64,000 bases of DNA from JALNZU01 sp964463695 (GCA_964463695.1 CAYXCZ010000023.1:7718-71717); one strand, 5' to 3'; shown: positions 53,821-63,642, counted from the stretch's first letter. Notes: generated by a model from the letters alone, not told the origin. Numbers and translations: made by a program.

Positions 53821-56800
53821 TTATTTCTTCTTTGAGTCTTTTGCAACTGCAGCTTTCTCTTCAATTTCCTTGAGTTGCTTGTCGCCTTTCAAAAAATCGT
53901 AAACGAGTGGGCTGGCATTGAATACTGAAGAATACGCTCCAAATGCAATACCAAACAACAAGGCAAAAACAAATCCCCGGATTACCTCACCACCAAACAC
54001 GAAGATAGCAATCAAAACTACCAAAGTAGTACCTGTTGTATTGATTGATCGTGTTAAAGTACTGTTAATACCATGATTAAGATTCTCGAGCAAAGTTTTC
54101 TTAGGATGAAGGTTTATGTTTTCCCTGATACGGTCGAAGATAATAACGGTATCATTGATAGAATATCCAATAATTGTTAGAATAGCCGCAATAAATGCCT
54201 GGTCAATTTCCATATTAAAAGGCAGGAAGGTGTAGAAGAACGAGTAAATACCAAGCACAATGATTGTATCGTGGAAGAGGGCTATAACACCTGCCAATCC
54301 AAATTGCCACTTACCAAAACGTACAGCTATATAGGCAAAAATAACTAATAGAGCTATTACGATGGCTAAAACTGCTTTATTTCGAATATCGTCAGCAACC
54401 GTAGGTCCAATTTTTTGTGAACTTAAAATTCCTACTGAAGCATCATCAGAAGAAAACTGCTGATAAGTAACTCCAGTGTTGTAAAAATTACTTAGTCCGC
54501 GGAACAACTTTGTTTGAATGATCGAATCAACATTTACATCGTCACTCTCAATCATATACTTTGTTGTAATCTTAACCTGATTGTCAGGACCAAACGTTTT
54601 TATTTCAGGCGATGCATCTGGAAATTCAGCTGCTAATGATTTTCTCACCTCACCTACAGTTATATCTTTATCAAAACGAACAACATATGTTCTTCCACCT
54701 GTAAAATCGACGCCGTAATTTAGTCCCTTAAAAGTGAGGGAACCAACGCTCAGGATAGTTAGTACTAATGAAAAAATGTATGCTTTTTTACGTACACCTA
54801 TCCAATTAAAGTTAACGTTAACGAGGAAGTTTTCTGTGCGTTTGTTGCTGAAATTGATCTTTTTGTTCGTATCCAGCATATAAATAAATATCAACCTTGA
54901 AATGAAGATAGCAGTGAAAACAGAGGTTAAAATACCGATTATAAGAGTTGTTGCAAATCCCTGGATTGGGCCTGAACCAAAAACATATAAAACGATACCA
55001 GTTAGTAATGTTGTTACGTTACCGTCGATGATAGCAGAATAAGCATTTTTATACCCGTCATCAATTGCAAGTTTAATTCCTTTCCCAGCGCGTAACTCTT
55101 CCTTGATACGCTCATAAATAATTACGTTGGCATCAACTGCCATACCCATTGTCAGAACGATACCAGCGATACCAGGTAAGGTAAGAACAGCCCCCAAAGA
55201 TGCTAATACACCAAAGAGCAGGAAAACGTTTACCAACAAGGATGCGTTTGCAACGAGACCTGATCTGTTGTAATATAACTGCATGTATAACAAGACCAAC
55301 ATAAAAGCCAGAACAAATGAATACATACCTGCACTAACAGCTTCACGACCTAGTGAAGGTCCAACAACGGCTTCTTCAACAATTCTCGAAGGAGCAGGTA
55401 GTTTACCAGCTTTCAAAATATTTGCAAGGTCCTGAGCTTCTTCAATGCTCATTTCGCCACCAGAGATCGATGAACGACCATTAGGGATTTCATCATTAAC
55501 AACAGGAAAAGAATAAACATATCCGTCCAAAACGATGGCAACCTGACGACCTATATTTTCACCTGTCAGGCGTTTCCAGCTTTTGGCACCTTCACTATTC
55601 ATTTGAATAGTTACTTCTACTTTGCCATTCTGATCATAATCCTGACGAGCGTCAACAATAACTTCACCACCTAAGGCAGCATTATTGTCACGCGATCCTT
55701 TTAGTGCAACCAATTCGAGAACTTCGGGTTGTCCTTCGCCACTACGTGGTTTAACTGTCCAGGCTAACTTAAGGTTACGTGGAAATACTCCAACAACCTG
55801 GCGTAACATACTATTGATGCGCGCGGTGTCCTTAACTTGTGCCTGACCAACGCGGGCTGTGTTACCCGGGAAAAATTTGCCTGCTTCATCCTGAAAATAG
55901 GAAGGCATTAAGAATGCGTAAAGCGGATTATTTTTTGCATACTCATCAAAGTTTGTATCGTTCTTAGTGGTATCACTTTCTGAAGCTATCTGGTCGATGA
56001 GACTTTTTGTAGTATCGGCTGAAGCTGAGGTCTCAGTTGTGCTTGCTGAAGCATTTGTCGAGGTTTCGGTGGTTGAATTTTCAACCGTTTTATTCATTTC
56101 GGCTAGACGTGTATTTGCTTCATCAAAGAACGAATACAGATCGGAGAAATTATATGTTTCCCAAAACTCAAGCTGTGCTGTTCCCTGTAAAAGGTTACGA
56201 ACACGTTTAGGGTCTTTAATACCTGGCAGCTCAACAAGAATACGTCCTGATGTAGCTAGTTTTTGAATATTTGGCTGGGTCACACCGAAACGGTCGATAC
56301 GTGTACGTAGAATCTGGAAAGAACGGTCGATAGCACCTTCAGATTCAGCACGGATCACTGCCATAACCTCAGAATTGGTTGAATTGGTAGTAATCCCTTT
56401 GTCCTTAAACTCGTATAGGAATATAGAAGCCAAGCGAGCGTTGGCATCAACTTCTTCGAATGATTCACCAAAAAGGGTTACGAAATCTTTCTGACTGTTC
56501 TGTTGCTTGCGGATAGCAAGTTCCATTGCCTGACGGAATACGGGATCCTGACTATAGCCTGAAAGTGCATTGATAATATCTTTAACAGAAACTTCAAGAA
56601 CAACATTCATACCTCCCTTGAGGTCGAGTCCGAGATTTATTTCCCTTTCTTTAACATCACGATAAGTGTATTTATCGATTAGGATATTATAAACAACCTG
56701 ACTCTCCATTGAATCAAGGTAATAGGTCTCGCGTGCTTCAACTATCGAGTCCAATTTTTGATCATAATTTACCTGGTCACCTTTTGAAAGTTCTGTTGCA

Positions 56801-56940
56801 AGATTCTTTGCGACCTGACTTGTGGCATAGCTTCCTGCCTTACGCTCTACTCTTCCTGACACGAAAGTGAACGAAAGCTGGTAAAGCGAGACGATCGCCA
56901 AAGCAATTGCAAAAACTTTGATAGCTCCTTTGTTCTGCAT
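53821..56940 (-). CDS. secDF: Fused protein-export membrane protein SecDF
   Basis: 1039 residues, with SecD and SecF in one chain as is usual in this phylum. An N-terminal helix and large periplasmic domain (about 30-520) with LDLKGGMNVVLEVS, then six helices of SecD containing the GMAVDANVIIYERIKEELRAG motif; after about residue 700 the SecF part with NYGVDFTGGRTYVV and the YSINDTVIIFDRIRENI motif. SecDF uses the proton gradient to pull proteins through SecYEG. A Ser/Thr-rich insert (about 265-320) has runs of Thr-Glu-Thr-Ser and looks unstructured. Confidence 0.96.
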   Translation of the reverse strand: MQNKGAIKVFAIALAIVSLYQLSFTFVSGRVERKAGSYATSQVAKNLATELSKGDQVNYDQKLDSIVEARETYYLDSMESQVVYNILIDKYTYRDVKEREINLGLDLKGGMNVVLEVSVKDIINALSGYSQDPVFRQAMELAIRKQQNSQKDFVTLFGESFEEVDANARLASIFLYEFKDKGITTNSTNSEVMAVIRAESEGAIDRSFQILRTRIDRFGVTQPNIQKLATSGRILVELPGIKDPKRVRNLLQGTAQLEFWETYNFSDLYSFFDEANTRLAEMNKTVENSTTETSTNASASTTETSASADTTKSLIDQIASESDTTKNDTNFDEYAKNNPLYAFLMPSYFQDEAGKFFPGNTARVGQAQVKDTARINSMLRQVVGVFPRNLKLAWTVKPRSGEGQPEVLELVALKGSRDNNAALGGEVIVDARQDYDQNGKVEVTIQMNSEGAKSWKRLTGENIGRQVAIVLDGYVYSFPVVNDEIPNGRSSISGGEMSIEEAQDLANILKAGKLPAPSRIVEEAVVGPSLGREAVSAGMYSFVLAFMLVLLYMQLYYNRSGLVANASLLVNVFLLFGVLASLGAVLTLPGIAGIVLTMGMAVDANVIIYERIKEELRAGKGIKLAIDDGYKNAYSAIIDGNVTTLLTGIVLYVFGSGPIQGFATTLIIGILTSVFTAIFISRLIFIYMLDTNKKINFSNKRTENFLVNVNFNWIGVRKKAYIFSLVLTILSVGSLTFKGLNYGVDFTGGRTYVVRFDKDITVGEVRKSLAAEFPDASPEIKTFGPDNQVKITTKYMIESDDVNVDSIIQTKLFRGLSNFYNTGVTYQQFSSDDASVGILSSQKIGPTVADDIRNKAVLAIVIALLVIFAYIAVRFGKWQFGLAGVIALFHDTIIVLGIYSFFYTFLPFNMEIDQAFIAAILTIIGYSINDTVIIFDRIRENINLHPKKTLLENLNHGINSTLTRSINTTGTTLVVLIAIFVFGGEVIRGFVFALLFGIAFGAYSSVFNASPLVYDFLKGDKQLKEIEEKAAVAKDSKKK

Positions 56941-56993
56941 TTCTGAATGTGATTAAATTACTTATTCTAAGTTGACAATTTTTTTTGAGGGTG

Positions 56994-57024
56994 CAAAATT
57001 AGAATAATATTTGACAACTGCCAA
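56994..57024 (-). promoter_or_regulatory. Promoter of secDF
   Basis: On the minus strand TTG (57022-57024), 20-nt spacer, TAATTTTG (56994-57001). The leader would be about 45 nt. Confidence 0.65.
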
Positions 57025-57267
57025 TATTTCAGCGATTAAATGAATAGCTGCTTTTCTGAAATCTCACAATCTCTCAGCAGCTTTTGTTTTCGCCCTATGT
57101 ATCAGAGGACAAATCTAAGCATAAGACAACAATATTATACTTTTTTAAAACAGTTTCGAATCAGTTATTTGATTGAAAACCGTGTAGCCGATTGATTAGT
57201 TTCCATTGATATTAGAAGATTTAAATGAAACCATAATTTTTATTTAAAATGATTCCATGAAATGATT
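57025..57267. other. Intergenic region between secDF and the cytochrome gene
   Basis: About 240 AT-rich bases between divergent promoters. I see no ORF, hairpin or repeat worth naming. Confidence 0.5.
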
Positions 57268-57275
57268 TACTTTTG
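57268..57275 (+). promoter_or_regulatory. -7 box of the cytochrome c/DUF4920 genes
   Basis: TACTTTTG, a full match, 38 bases before the ATG. The -33 half is not clear. Confidence 0.5.
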
Positions 57276-57313
57276 CAAAATCAAAAAATTACCTTAATTA
57301 AAACAGTATTAAA

Positions 57314-57784
57314 ATGAAAAAAACAATGATGTATGCCCTGCTATTGGGAGGTTTTATCGCCTTGCAAAGCTGTGGTGGAAGTACAGAAACAAAAACAGAG
57401 ACACCTGCAGCAACAGCAGCAGCCAAAACTGAAGCAGTTGCTGTTCAGGAAGAACCTTTTGCAGCCGGTAAGAAAATCTACATGGAAAAATGTATTGTTT
57501 GCCATCAGGCAAATGGTGAAGGAATTTCCGGAGCTTTCCCTTCATTGGTTGGCTCTGAATTTCTGCTGACAGACAAAAAGGGAGCTATTGCTCAAACGCT
57601 TAACGGAGCGCCAGGCGGAAGCACAATAAAAGGAGTTAAATACAGTGCTCCTATGCCTTTTCAGGTTGACACCAAGGAAGATGCAGTTGCTGTAATCAAT
57701 TTTGTATTGAATTCATTTGGCAACAAAGGTGGAACCGTTACTTTGGATGATGCAAAAGACATCGTGATTAACCCAAGACCATAA
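57314..57784 (+). CDS. Monohaem cytochrome c lipoprotein
   Basis: 156 residues. A lipobox ends at Cys20 (GGFIALQSC), followed by a Thr/Ala/Glu-rich linker of about 25 residues that could act as a tether, and a class I cytochrome c domain with CIVCHQANGEGISGAFPSLV and a later Met in YSAPMPFQVDTK as probable haem ligand. It could shuttle electrons between ACIII and the cbb3 oxidase, but that is inference. Operon with a DUF4920 gene 4 bases later. Confidence 0.9.
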   Translation: MKKTMMYALLLGGFIALQSCGGSTETKTETPAATAAAKTEAVAVQEEPFAAGKKIYMEKCIVCHQANGEGISGAFPSLVGSEFLLTDKKGAIAQTLNGAPGGSTIKGVKYSAPMPFQVDTKEDAVAVINFVLNSFGNKGGTVTLDDAKDIVINPRP

Positions 57785-57788
57785 TTAT

Positions 57789-58304
57789 ATGCGTATTAAA
57801 GGTTTCTTTTCTTCAATCATCCTTTCATGCTGCCTGGTTTGGCTGTCTTCATGTAATGCTCCATCACAGCAACAGACAGAACATACGGAGGAGGCTGCTG
57901 AAGTTGTTCTTCCATCCACCGGATCATTTGGTGAACCTATTACCAAAGAAGGTACTGTCCCTGTTGCTGAAATTGCATCGCTCATAAAAAGTGACGAAGC
58001 AATTGATGTGAAAGTAAATGGCACTATTTTGGAAGTTTGTCAGCATACCGGCTGTTGGTTAACCTTTGACCTGGGAAACGGCGAAACAATCATGGTCAAC
58101 ATGAAAGATCACGAATTTTATGTTCCCAAGGACGCTGCCGGTAAAAAGGCCTATGTAGTAGGCACCGCTACCCGCGAGCTGATCTCTGTTGAAATGCTTA
58201 AACATTATGCTGAAGACGCCGGTCGTAGTCAGGAATTTGTTGACGCTATCACTGAAGATGCCTGGGAATATACCATTGAAGCAAAAGGTGTGATTATTGA
58301 ATAA
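57789..58304 (+). CDS. DUF4920 lipoprotein
   Basis: 171 residues. Lipobox at SSC (about residue 22), then an extracytoplasmic DUF4920 domain with GSFGEPITKEGTVPVAEIAS, EVCQHTGCWLTFDLGNGETI and MVNMKDHEFYVPKDAAGKKA. The CxxxxC pair and beta-strand pattern suggest an OB-like fold; function is unknown. It is downstream of a cytochrome c lipoprotein and followed by a terminator, so the two likely act together. Confidence 0.85.
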   Translation: MRIKGFFSSIILSCCLVWLSSCNAPSQQQTEHTEEAAEVVLPSTGSFGEPITKEGTVPVAEIASLIKSDEAIDVKVNGTILEVCQHTGCWLTFDLGNGETIMVNMKDHEFYVPKDAAGKKAYVVGTATRELISVEMLKHYAEDAGRSQEFVDAITEDAWEYTIEAKGVIIE

Positions 58305-58326
58305 GAACCTTTGTAGAAAAAATCTG

Positions 58327-58355
58327 AAAATCCGCCCTTACCGGCGGATTTTTTT
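58327..58355. terminator. Bidirectional terminator between DUF4920 and the glucosaminidase gene
   Basis: AAAATCCGCC pairs with GGCGGATTTT around a 6-nt loop, with T tracts on both strands. It ends the DUF4920 gene and also the minus-strand glucosaminidase gene. Confidence 0.85.
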
Positions 58356-59322
58356 ATTTCAGCTTAACAATAGTCCCTGCTACCGGATTTGCCCCTTCAT
58401 TCCATTTATTGATTTTCTCAATTCGGGATAATCTTATTCCGTAAAGCTGTGACACATCTTTCAAACTTTCAGCTTTACGCAAAATGTGACCTTCATAATC
58501 ATGTGATTTACGGCCTTTTTTCTCCACATAGATAATCTGGCCTTTTATTAAGGTATCACCCTTGCTAAGTTCGTTGTATTTATAAAGTTGCCAGCTGTAT
58601 ACATTAAGTTCCTGAGCAATCAGATCAATCCGATCCCCTTCATTAGTAAAAATGAGTTTAGTACGATTGTTCACATGCAGAAACCTTCCCGACTTTGTTT
58701 TTCCAACAACCTTAAAATCAGATGTACTGACAGGGTTTTGATATTTTTGTTTAAGTTTAATATCCGCGATTAAGCCAGTTGGTTTTTTCTTTTCCATCGC
58801 CAGTGAATCATAGGAATGCAAGTTATACCGCTCAATAAGACCAATCAAAAGTTCGGGATACCGCGGATTGGTGGCATATCCAGCCTGTTTCAAACCATGA
58901 GCCCATGCTTTGTAATCCATTATATCCAAATCGAACAGAAAGGCATACCTGCTGCGTTGTGTTAGAAAAAGTGAATGGTCGTTGTAGGATTCTTCGGGAT
59001 GTTTGTAAGCTCTGAAGCACTCGTTTTTTTCATCATCATCCGTATGAAAAGTTTTCCCCTCCCAACCTTTGTGACATTTGATCCCAAAATGATTGTTCGC
59101 TTCCCTCGCCAAAGAGCTGTTTCCGTTACCCGATTCAAGAAGACCTTGGGCTAAAGTGATGGAAGCAGGTATTTTAAACTCCTTCATCTTGCTCATCGCG
59201 ATGGTGTTATACCTTAATATATAGGCCTCGCCAGTCATTTTTTCCTGCCCTTGAATAAAGGGAGTCCAAAAAAACAGTCCAACTAAGAACAACACATAAA
59301 AAAACGTTTTACGACGGATCAT
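58354..59322 (-). CDS. Secreted GH73 N-acetylglucosaminidase with LysM domains
   Basis: 322 residues from the ATG at 59322 (MIRRKTFFYVLFLVGLFFWT, signal peptide). The glucosaminidase domain includes IPASITLAQGLLESGNGNSS (with catalytic Glu in LLESG), REANNHFGIKCHKGWEGKT and GLKQAGYATNPRYPELLIGL; two LysM-like modules follow, at about residues 215-265 and 275-322. It should cleave peptidoglycan glycan strands. A -7 box 19 bases upstream of the start supports this start over a longer TTG frame. Confidence 0.93.
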   Translation of the reverse strand: MIRRKTFFYVLFLVGLFFWTPFIQGQEKMTGEAYILRYNTIAMSKMKEFKIPASITLAQGLLESGNGNSSLAREANNHFGIKCHKGWEGKTFHTDDDEKNECFRAYKHPEESYNDHSLFLTQRSRYAFLFDLDIMDYKAWAHGLKQAGYATNPRYPELLIGLIERYNLHSYDSLAMEKKKPTGLIADIKLKQKYQNPVSTSDFKVVGKTKSGRFLHVNNRTKLIFTNEGDRIDLIAQELNVYSWQLYKYNELSKGDTLIKGQIIYVEKKGRKSHDYEGHILRKAESLKDVSQLYGIRLSRIEKINKWNEGANPVAGTIVKLK

Positions 59323-59340
59323 TGAAGATGTGCTACAATG

Positions 59341-59348
59341 CAAAAATA
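59341..59348 (-). promoter_or_regulatory. -7 box of the glucosaminidase gene
   Basis: TATTTTTG on the minus strand, 18 bases before the ATG; it overlaps a TTG that would extend the frame and so rules out that start. Confidence 0.5.
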
Positions 59349-59435
59349 AACGAACCTCCCATACAGGGCTAAAAGAAATTAAACAATCGGTAAAAAATCA
59401 ATTCCTAACAAGCTGCATAGTACTGCAAACTATGC

Positions 59436-59443
59436 TACTTTTG
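59436..59443 (+). promoter_or_regulatory. -7 box of rsmG
   Basis: TACTTTTG matches the -7 consensus, about 16 bases before the ATG; the -33 half is not clear. Confidence 0.5.
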
Positions 59444-59459
59444 CCCCTCAATCTGCATT

Positions 59460-60083
59460 ATGGACATCATCAGAAAATATTTTGGGGAGCTTCCTTCAGA
59501 GCAACTGGAGCTACTAGAGGCCCTTTTACCCATTTACAGCGACTGGAATAGCAAAATCAACCTTATCTCGCGTAAAGACATGGATCATTTTTATGAACAC
59601 CATGTGCTTCATAGTCTTGCAATTGCAAAGTATATCAAGTTTGTTCCGGGCACAACAATACTTGATGTTGGGACAGGTGGCGGTTTTCCAGGTATTCCTC
59701 TTGCCATATTATTTCCATCGGCCGAATTTGTGCTGGTTGACAGCATTGGTAAGAAAATTATGGTTGTAAACGCTGTTGCCGAAACACTTGGTCTTAAAAA
59801 TGTAAAAGGCATACATCAGCGTGCTGAAACACTCAAAGACCAGTACGATTTTGTTGTTAGCAGGGCTGTAACAAATTTACCGGAGTTTATAAACTGGACT
59901 GGTCAGCGATTTCATGGCAGAAGCCGAAATCTCAGGCCTAACGGAATCCTTTATTTAAAAGGCGGTGATATCAAAGCAGAGCTTGATCTCTTGTCAAAAC
60001 GCTGGATTAAAAATAGTTATCCGCTAAAAACCTGGTTTGAAGAACCATTTTTCGATACTAAATCATTGATTCATTTATATTAA
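59460..60083 (+). CDS. rsmG: 16S rRNA (guanine-N7)-methyltransferase RsmG
   Basis: 207 residues. SAM-binding motif ILDVGTGGGFPGIPLAILFP with LVDSIGKKIMVVNAVAETL, and the conserved VVSRAVTNLPEFINW of GidB/RsmG. The enzyme methylates G527 of 16S rRNA; loss gives low-level streptomycin resistance in other bacteria. Single gene divergent from the glucosaminidase gene. Confidence 0.95.
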   Translation: MDIIRKYFGELPSEQLELLEALLPIYSDWNSKINLISRKDMDHFYEHHVLHSLAIAKYIKFVPGTTILDVGTGGGFPGIPLAILFPSAEFVLVDSIGKKIMVVNAVAETLGLKNVKGIHQRAETLKDQYDFVVSRAVTNLPEFINWTGQRFHGRSRNLRPNGILYLKGGDIKAELDLLSKRWIKNSYPLKTWFEEPFFDTKSLIHLY

Positions 60084-60209
60084 TGAGGTTTCTCTTTCAA
60101 TGAAAGAACTACCTAGGAAATCGATGAATTTGGTGATTTTTATGTAATCTAAGATAGAGCCCTCTTTTTTTCTACTTTAGCCGCTTGTTTAACCATTAAA
60201 AACTGAAAT

Positions 60210-61601
60210 ATGGAAAAAATCAAAAACTCCCTCAGGGAATCTGCAACAGCACGTTGGATTGCCCTGGCACTTATTTCGATCACTATGTTCTTCGCCTATT
60301 TCTTTGTGGATGTGGCGGCACCACTTCAAAGCGAACTTGAGCGCATTTATGGTTGGTCGCCCGAAGTGTTTGGGATGCTTGGCGGGTCAGAATTCTTTTT
60401 GAATGTTTTTGCCTTTTTTCTGATCTTCTCAGGTATTATCCTCGATAAAATGGGAATTCGCTTCACCATTATTACTGCTGGTATTTCCATGGTAATTGGT
60501 GCCGCCATAAAATATTATGCCCTCACCGAAGGTTTTGCATCTTCTGGCTTAGCTACTAGTTTAGATTCCTTTTGGACATCGGTGCCCGCATCTGCCAAGC
60601 TGGCCTTTTTTGGTTTTGCCATTTTCGGAGTGGGTGTTGAAATGGCTGGTATCACTGTGTCCAAGTCCATTGTTAAGTGGTTCAAAGGCAGAGAACTCGC
60701 CCTTGCTATGGGTTTGGAAATGGCGACAGCCCGTTTGGGTGTTTTTGCTGTTTTCAGGTTATCTCCCATTTTTGCAGAAAATGGCGGTGTTTCAAATTCA
60801 ATCCTATGGGGAGTAGCTTTCCTTGTTATCGGTTTATTCACCTTTTTAGTGTATACCTTTATGGACGCCCGACTCGACAAGGAGATCGGCGCAGATGCTT
60901 CGACAGAACCTGAAGAGGCATTCCGAATCAGTGATATCTGGCTCATCTTTAAGAATCCGGGATTTCTTGCTATTGCAGGTCTTTGTGTGTTATTCTATTC
61001 AGCTATTTTCCCTTTCCAGAAGTTTGCAACTGACATGCTTGCCTCCAAACTCGATATCAGCATTAAAGATGCAGCAGCCATGTTTTCATACTTCCCTATA
61101 GGCGCAATGGTTTTAACCCCTTTCATCGGCGCTTTTCTTGACAGAAAAGGCTTAGGTGCAACAATGATGTTTTATGGCGCAATTTTACTGACCGTTTCGC
61201 ATCTCATTTTTGCGCTTGTTCCTGCTGAAGCCTTCACCGATGTTGTTGCTTATGCAACAATTATTGTCCTCGGACTGGCTTTCTCGCTCGTGCCGGCTTC
61301 GATGTGGCCTTCTGTTCCAAAAATTGTTGAAGATCGTTTCCTTGGTTCAGCATATGGTCTCATTTTCTGGATTCAAAACATTGGTCTTCTTGCCGTTCCA
61401 ATTCTCATTGGATGGGCGTTGAGTGCTGCTAACCCTGGCGTTGCTGAAGCTATTGCGGCAGGAGAAAATGTAAAATATGACTATACAATTCCTGAATTTA
61501 TCTTTGCAGGCTTCGGTGTACTGGCAATGATTTTGGCACTTGTACTGAAAGCAGTCGATAAAAAACAAGGTTTTGGACTTGATCTTCCAAATAAGAAATA
61601 A
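60210..61601 (+). CDS. Major facilitator transporter, MFSD1-like
   Basis: 463 residues with 12 predicted membrane helices. Segments such as SIVKWFKGRELALAMGLEMA, ATARLGVFAVFRLSP and FLGSAYGLIFWIQNIGLLAV resemble the eukaryotic MFSD1 family more than drug exporters, by memory of that family's WFKGKEL and YGFMQSIQNLGL motifs. MFSD1 moves dipeptides out of lysosomes. The next plus-strand gene is the dipeptidase PepD, so dipeptide transport is a reasonable guess. Followed by its own terminator. Confidence 0.8.
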   Translation: MEKIKNSLRESATARWIALALISITMFFAYFFVDVAAPLQSELERIYGWSPEVFGMLGGSEFFLNVFAFFLIFSGIILDKMGIRFTIITAGISMVIGAAIKYYALTEGFASSGLATSLDSFWTSVPASAKLAFFGFAIFGVGVEMAGITVSKSIVKWFKGRELALAMGLEMATARLGVFAVFRLSPIFAENGGVSNSILWGVAFLVIGLFTFLVYTFMDARLDKEIGADASTEPEEAFRISDIWLIFKNPGFLAIAGLCVLFYSAIFPFQKFATDMLASKLDISIKDAAAMFSYFPIGAMVLTPFIGAFLDRKGLGATMMFYGAILLTVSHLIFALVPAEAFTDVVAYATIIVLGLAFSLVPASMWPSVPKIVEDRFLGSAYGLIFWIQNIGLLAVPILIGWALSAANPGVAEAIAAGENVKYDYTIPEFIFAGFGVLAMILALVLKAVDKKQGFGLDLPNKK

Positions 61602-61620
61602 ATATTCAATTGATATTAAA

Positions 61621-61652
61621 AAACAGCTGCTTTCGGGTAGCTGTTTTTTTTT
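61621..61652 (+). terminator. Intrinsic terminator after the MFS gene
   Basis: AAACAGCT pairs with AGCTGTTT, extended by two further pairs around TTTCGG, and ends in nine T. Located 20 bases after the stop. Confidence 0.85.
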
Positions 61653-62181
61653 ACAAGTTGAAACTTCTTCGGTATCGTTTTATAAACTGTAGCAACTTCA
61701 TTCGTTGTCAATACAAAAAACCAAGTAACCACAAAGGGATTGACTTGCCGGCCGGATACTCCATATCATCTTTTACGATGTCTGCATTTTCGAACTTGTT
61801 AAATCGCTTACAGTTTTCTGTTCATTCCCTCAAAAAGCTTATCCTTTAACTAATCCTTTGTGTTAAAAGAATAATTTGCACAAGTAGATGTGTAAAGTAC
61901 TAAAATAATGCACATTCTGATGTACAAAATAGGGTGAAGCTTTTCGTTGAATTTATTTTTCGCAGGTGAGTTCACACAAAAAAATGCTTCAAATGAATTT
62001 ACCTCCACCAAAGTAGTTCAAGGTTTATGTTAGAAAACGTAGCTGTTATTTAATTTATCAGGAAGATTTAAAACATTTGAAAAGGCTGTCAGTTAACAAA
62101 GATTCACATCTGCCTAAAGAAAAAAAAACTACTTTTATCGCTTTAAATTTATTCAAGGTCTAATCAAAAAAAGTAACTATC
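61653..62181. other. Intergenic region upstream of pepD
   Basis: About 530 AT-rich bases. No open frame has family character. A near -7 match (TACTTTTA) lies about 50 bases before pepD. I see nothing else. Confidence 0.5.
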
Positions 62182-63642
62182 ATGAGTTCAATTCTCGAAC
62201 TGGAACCAAAAGGCATCTGGAAAAATTTCTACAGCCTGACACAAATACCTCGTCCATCTAAAAAAGAGGAAAAAATAATCGCTTTCACGAAAGAATTTGG
62301 TGAAAAACTGGGTCTTGAGACCATCGTTGATGAAGTTGGAAACGTAATCATTCGTAAACCTGCAACTCCGGGCTTCGAAGATCGTATGGGAATCATTCTC
62401 CAATCTCACCTTGATATGGTACCTCAAAAGAATTCAGGCACCGATCATGACTTTGAAACTGATCCTATCCAAACATATATCGAAGATGGCTGGGTAAAAG
62501 CTAAGGGAACAACCCTTGGTTCAGATAATGGTATCGGTGCTGCTGCTGCCATGACCGTACTTGAATCAAGCGATCTGGAACACGGTCCTATCGAAGCCCT
62601 CTTCACTATTGATGAAGAAACAGGTATGACAGGAGCTAACGAACTGAAGCCCGGGTTCTTACACGGCGACATTTTACTGAACATGGACTCTGAAGATGAA
62701 GGAGAGTTGTATGTTGGTTGTGCAGGCGGCATCGACTCTACAGGAACTTTCACAGCTCAAATGGAAGCAGTTGCCGATGACAGCATCGCTTTTAAGGTAA
62801 GTGTTGTTGGATTGAAAGGCGGCCATTCGGGATTGGATATCAATCTTGGAAGGGGCAATGCCAACAAGATTATGAACGGACTGCTTCATGTTGGAGCTGA
62901 GAAATATAGTTTACGTTTGGCAAGTATCGAAGGCGGAAGTCTTCGCAATGCCATACCCCGCGAATCATTTGCAACTGTTGTGCTACCGGAGGCACATAAA
63001 GCAGCATTTGAATCTTTCGTTGCAGAATTTTCTGTCATAGCCAAAGAAGAATTTAAGGCTGCTGAAAATAGTCTTGAAATTACAGCTGTTGCTTGCGAAC
63101 TTCCTTCTGAGGTAATCGATGCCACAACACAGGCAGGATTATTTGAAGCAGTTGCAAAATGTCCAAATGGTGTAATTGCCATGAGTGCAGATATGCCTGG
63201 TGTTGTTGAAACATCTAATAATTTGGCTATTGTAAAACTTAAAGGCAATACCACCACACTTGCAGCTTTACAGCGCAGCTCTGTGGATGCCGATAAAGCT
63301 ATTTTAGCTGAGCAGATTGTAAGTGTATTTGAGAAAGCAGGCGCTAAAGCCCACTCCCACGGCGCTTATCCTGGCTGGAAACCCAATGTTAATTCACCTA
63401 TCTTAGTTACCATGAAGGAAGTATATAACACTACTTTCGGACGCGTGCCCGAAGTGAAAGTCATTCATGCAGGGCTCGAATGCGGTATTTTAGGAGCTGC
63501 TTACCCACATTGGGACATGATTTCTTTCGGACCAACGATCCGTCACCCCCACTCACCCGACGAAAAAGTGAACGTAGATACAGTGGCGCTGTTCTGGCAA
63601 TTTTTGGTTGAAACATTGAAACATGCACCTGTAAAAGCATAG
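62182..63642 (+). CDS. pepD: Aminoacyl-histidine dipeptidase (Xaa-His dipeptidase)
   Basis: 486 residues, M20 metallopeptidase of the PepD type. The metal sites are seen in ILQSHLDMVPQKN, GTTLGSDNGIGAAAAM, IDEETGMTGANEL (catalytic Glu) and NMDSEDEGELYVGCAGG, with the distal His in FGPTIRHPHSPDEKV. It cleaves dipeptides such as Xaa-His in the cytoplasm. Single gene near an MFSD1-like transporter and directly before rpmH. Confidence 0.95.
   Translation: MSSILELEPKGIWKNFYSLTQIPRPSKKEEKIIAFTKEFGEKLGLETIVDEVGNVIIRKPATPGFEDRMGIILQSHLDMVPQKNSGTDHDFETDPIQTYIEDGWVKAKGTTLGSDNGIGAAAAMTVLESSDLEHGPIEALFTIDEETGMTGANELKPGFLHGDILLNMDSEDEGELYVGCAGGIDSTGTFTAQMEAVADDSIAFKVSVVGLKGGHSGLDINLGRGNANKIMNGLLHVGAEKYSLRLASIEGGSLRNAIPRESFATVVLPEAHKAAFESFVAEFSVIAKEEFKAAENSLEITAVACELPSEVIDATTQAGLFEAVAKCPNGVIAMSADMPGVVETSNNLAIVKLKGNTTTLAALQRSSVDADKAILAEQIVSVFEKAGAKAHSHGAYPGWKPNVNSPILVTMKEVYNTTFGRVPEVKVIHAGLECGILGAAYPHWDMISFGPTIRHPHSPDEKVNVDTVALFWQFLVETLKHAPVKA

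Noticed and set aside
61610..61849. 79-codon plus-strand frame after the MFS gene
   Set aside because: It begins within the intrinsic terminator of the MFS gene and has no recognisable domain or start signal.
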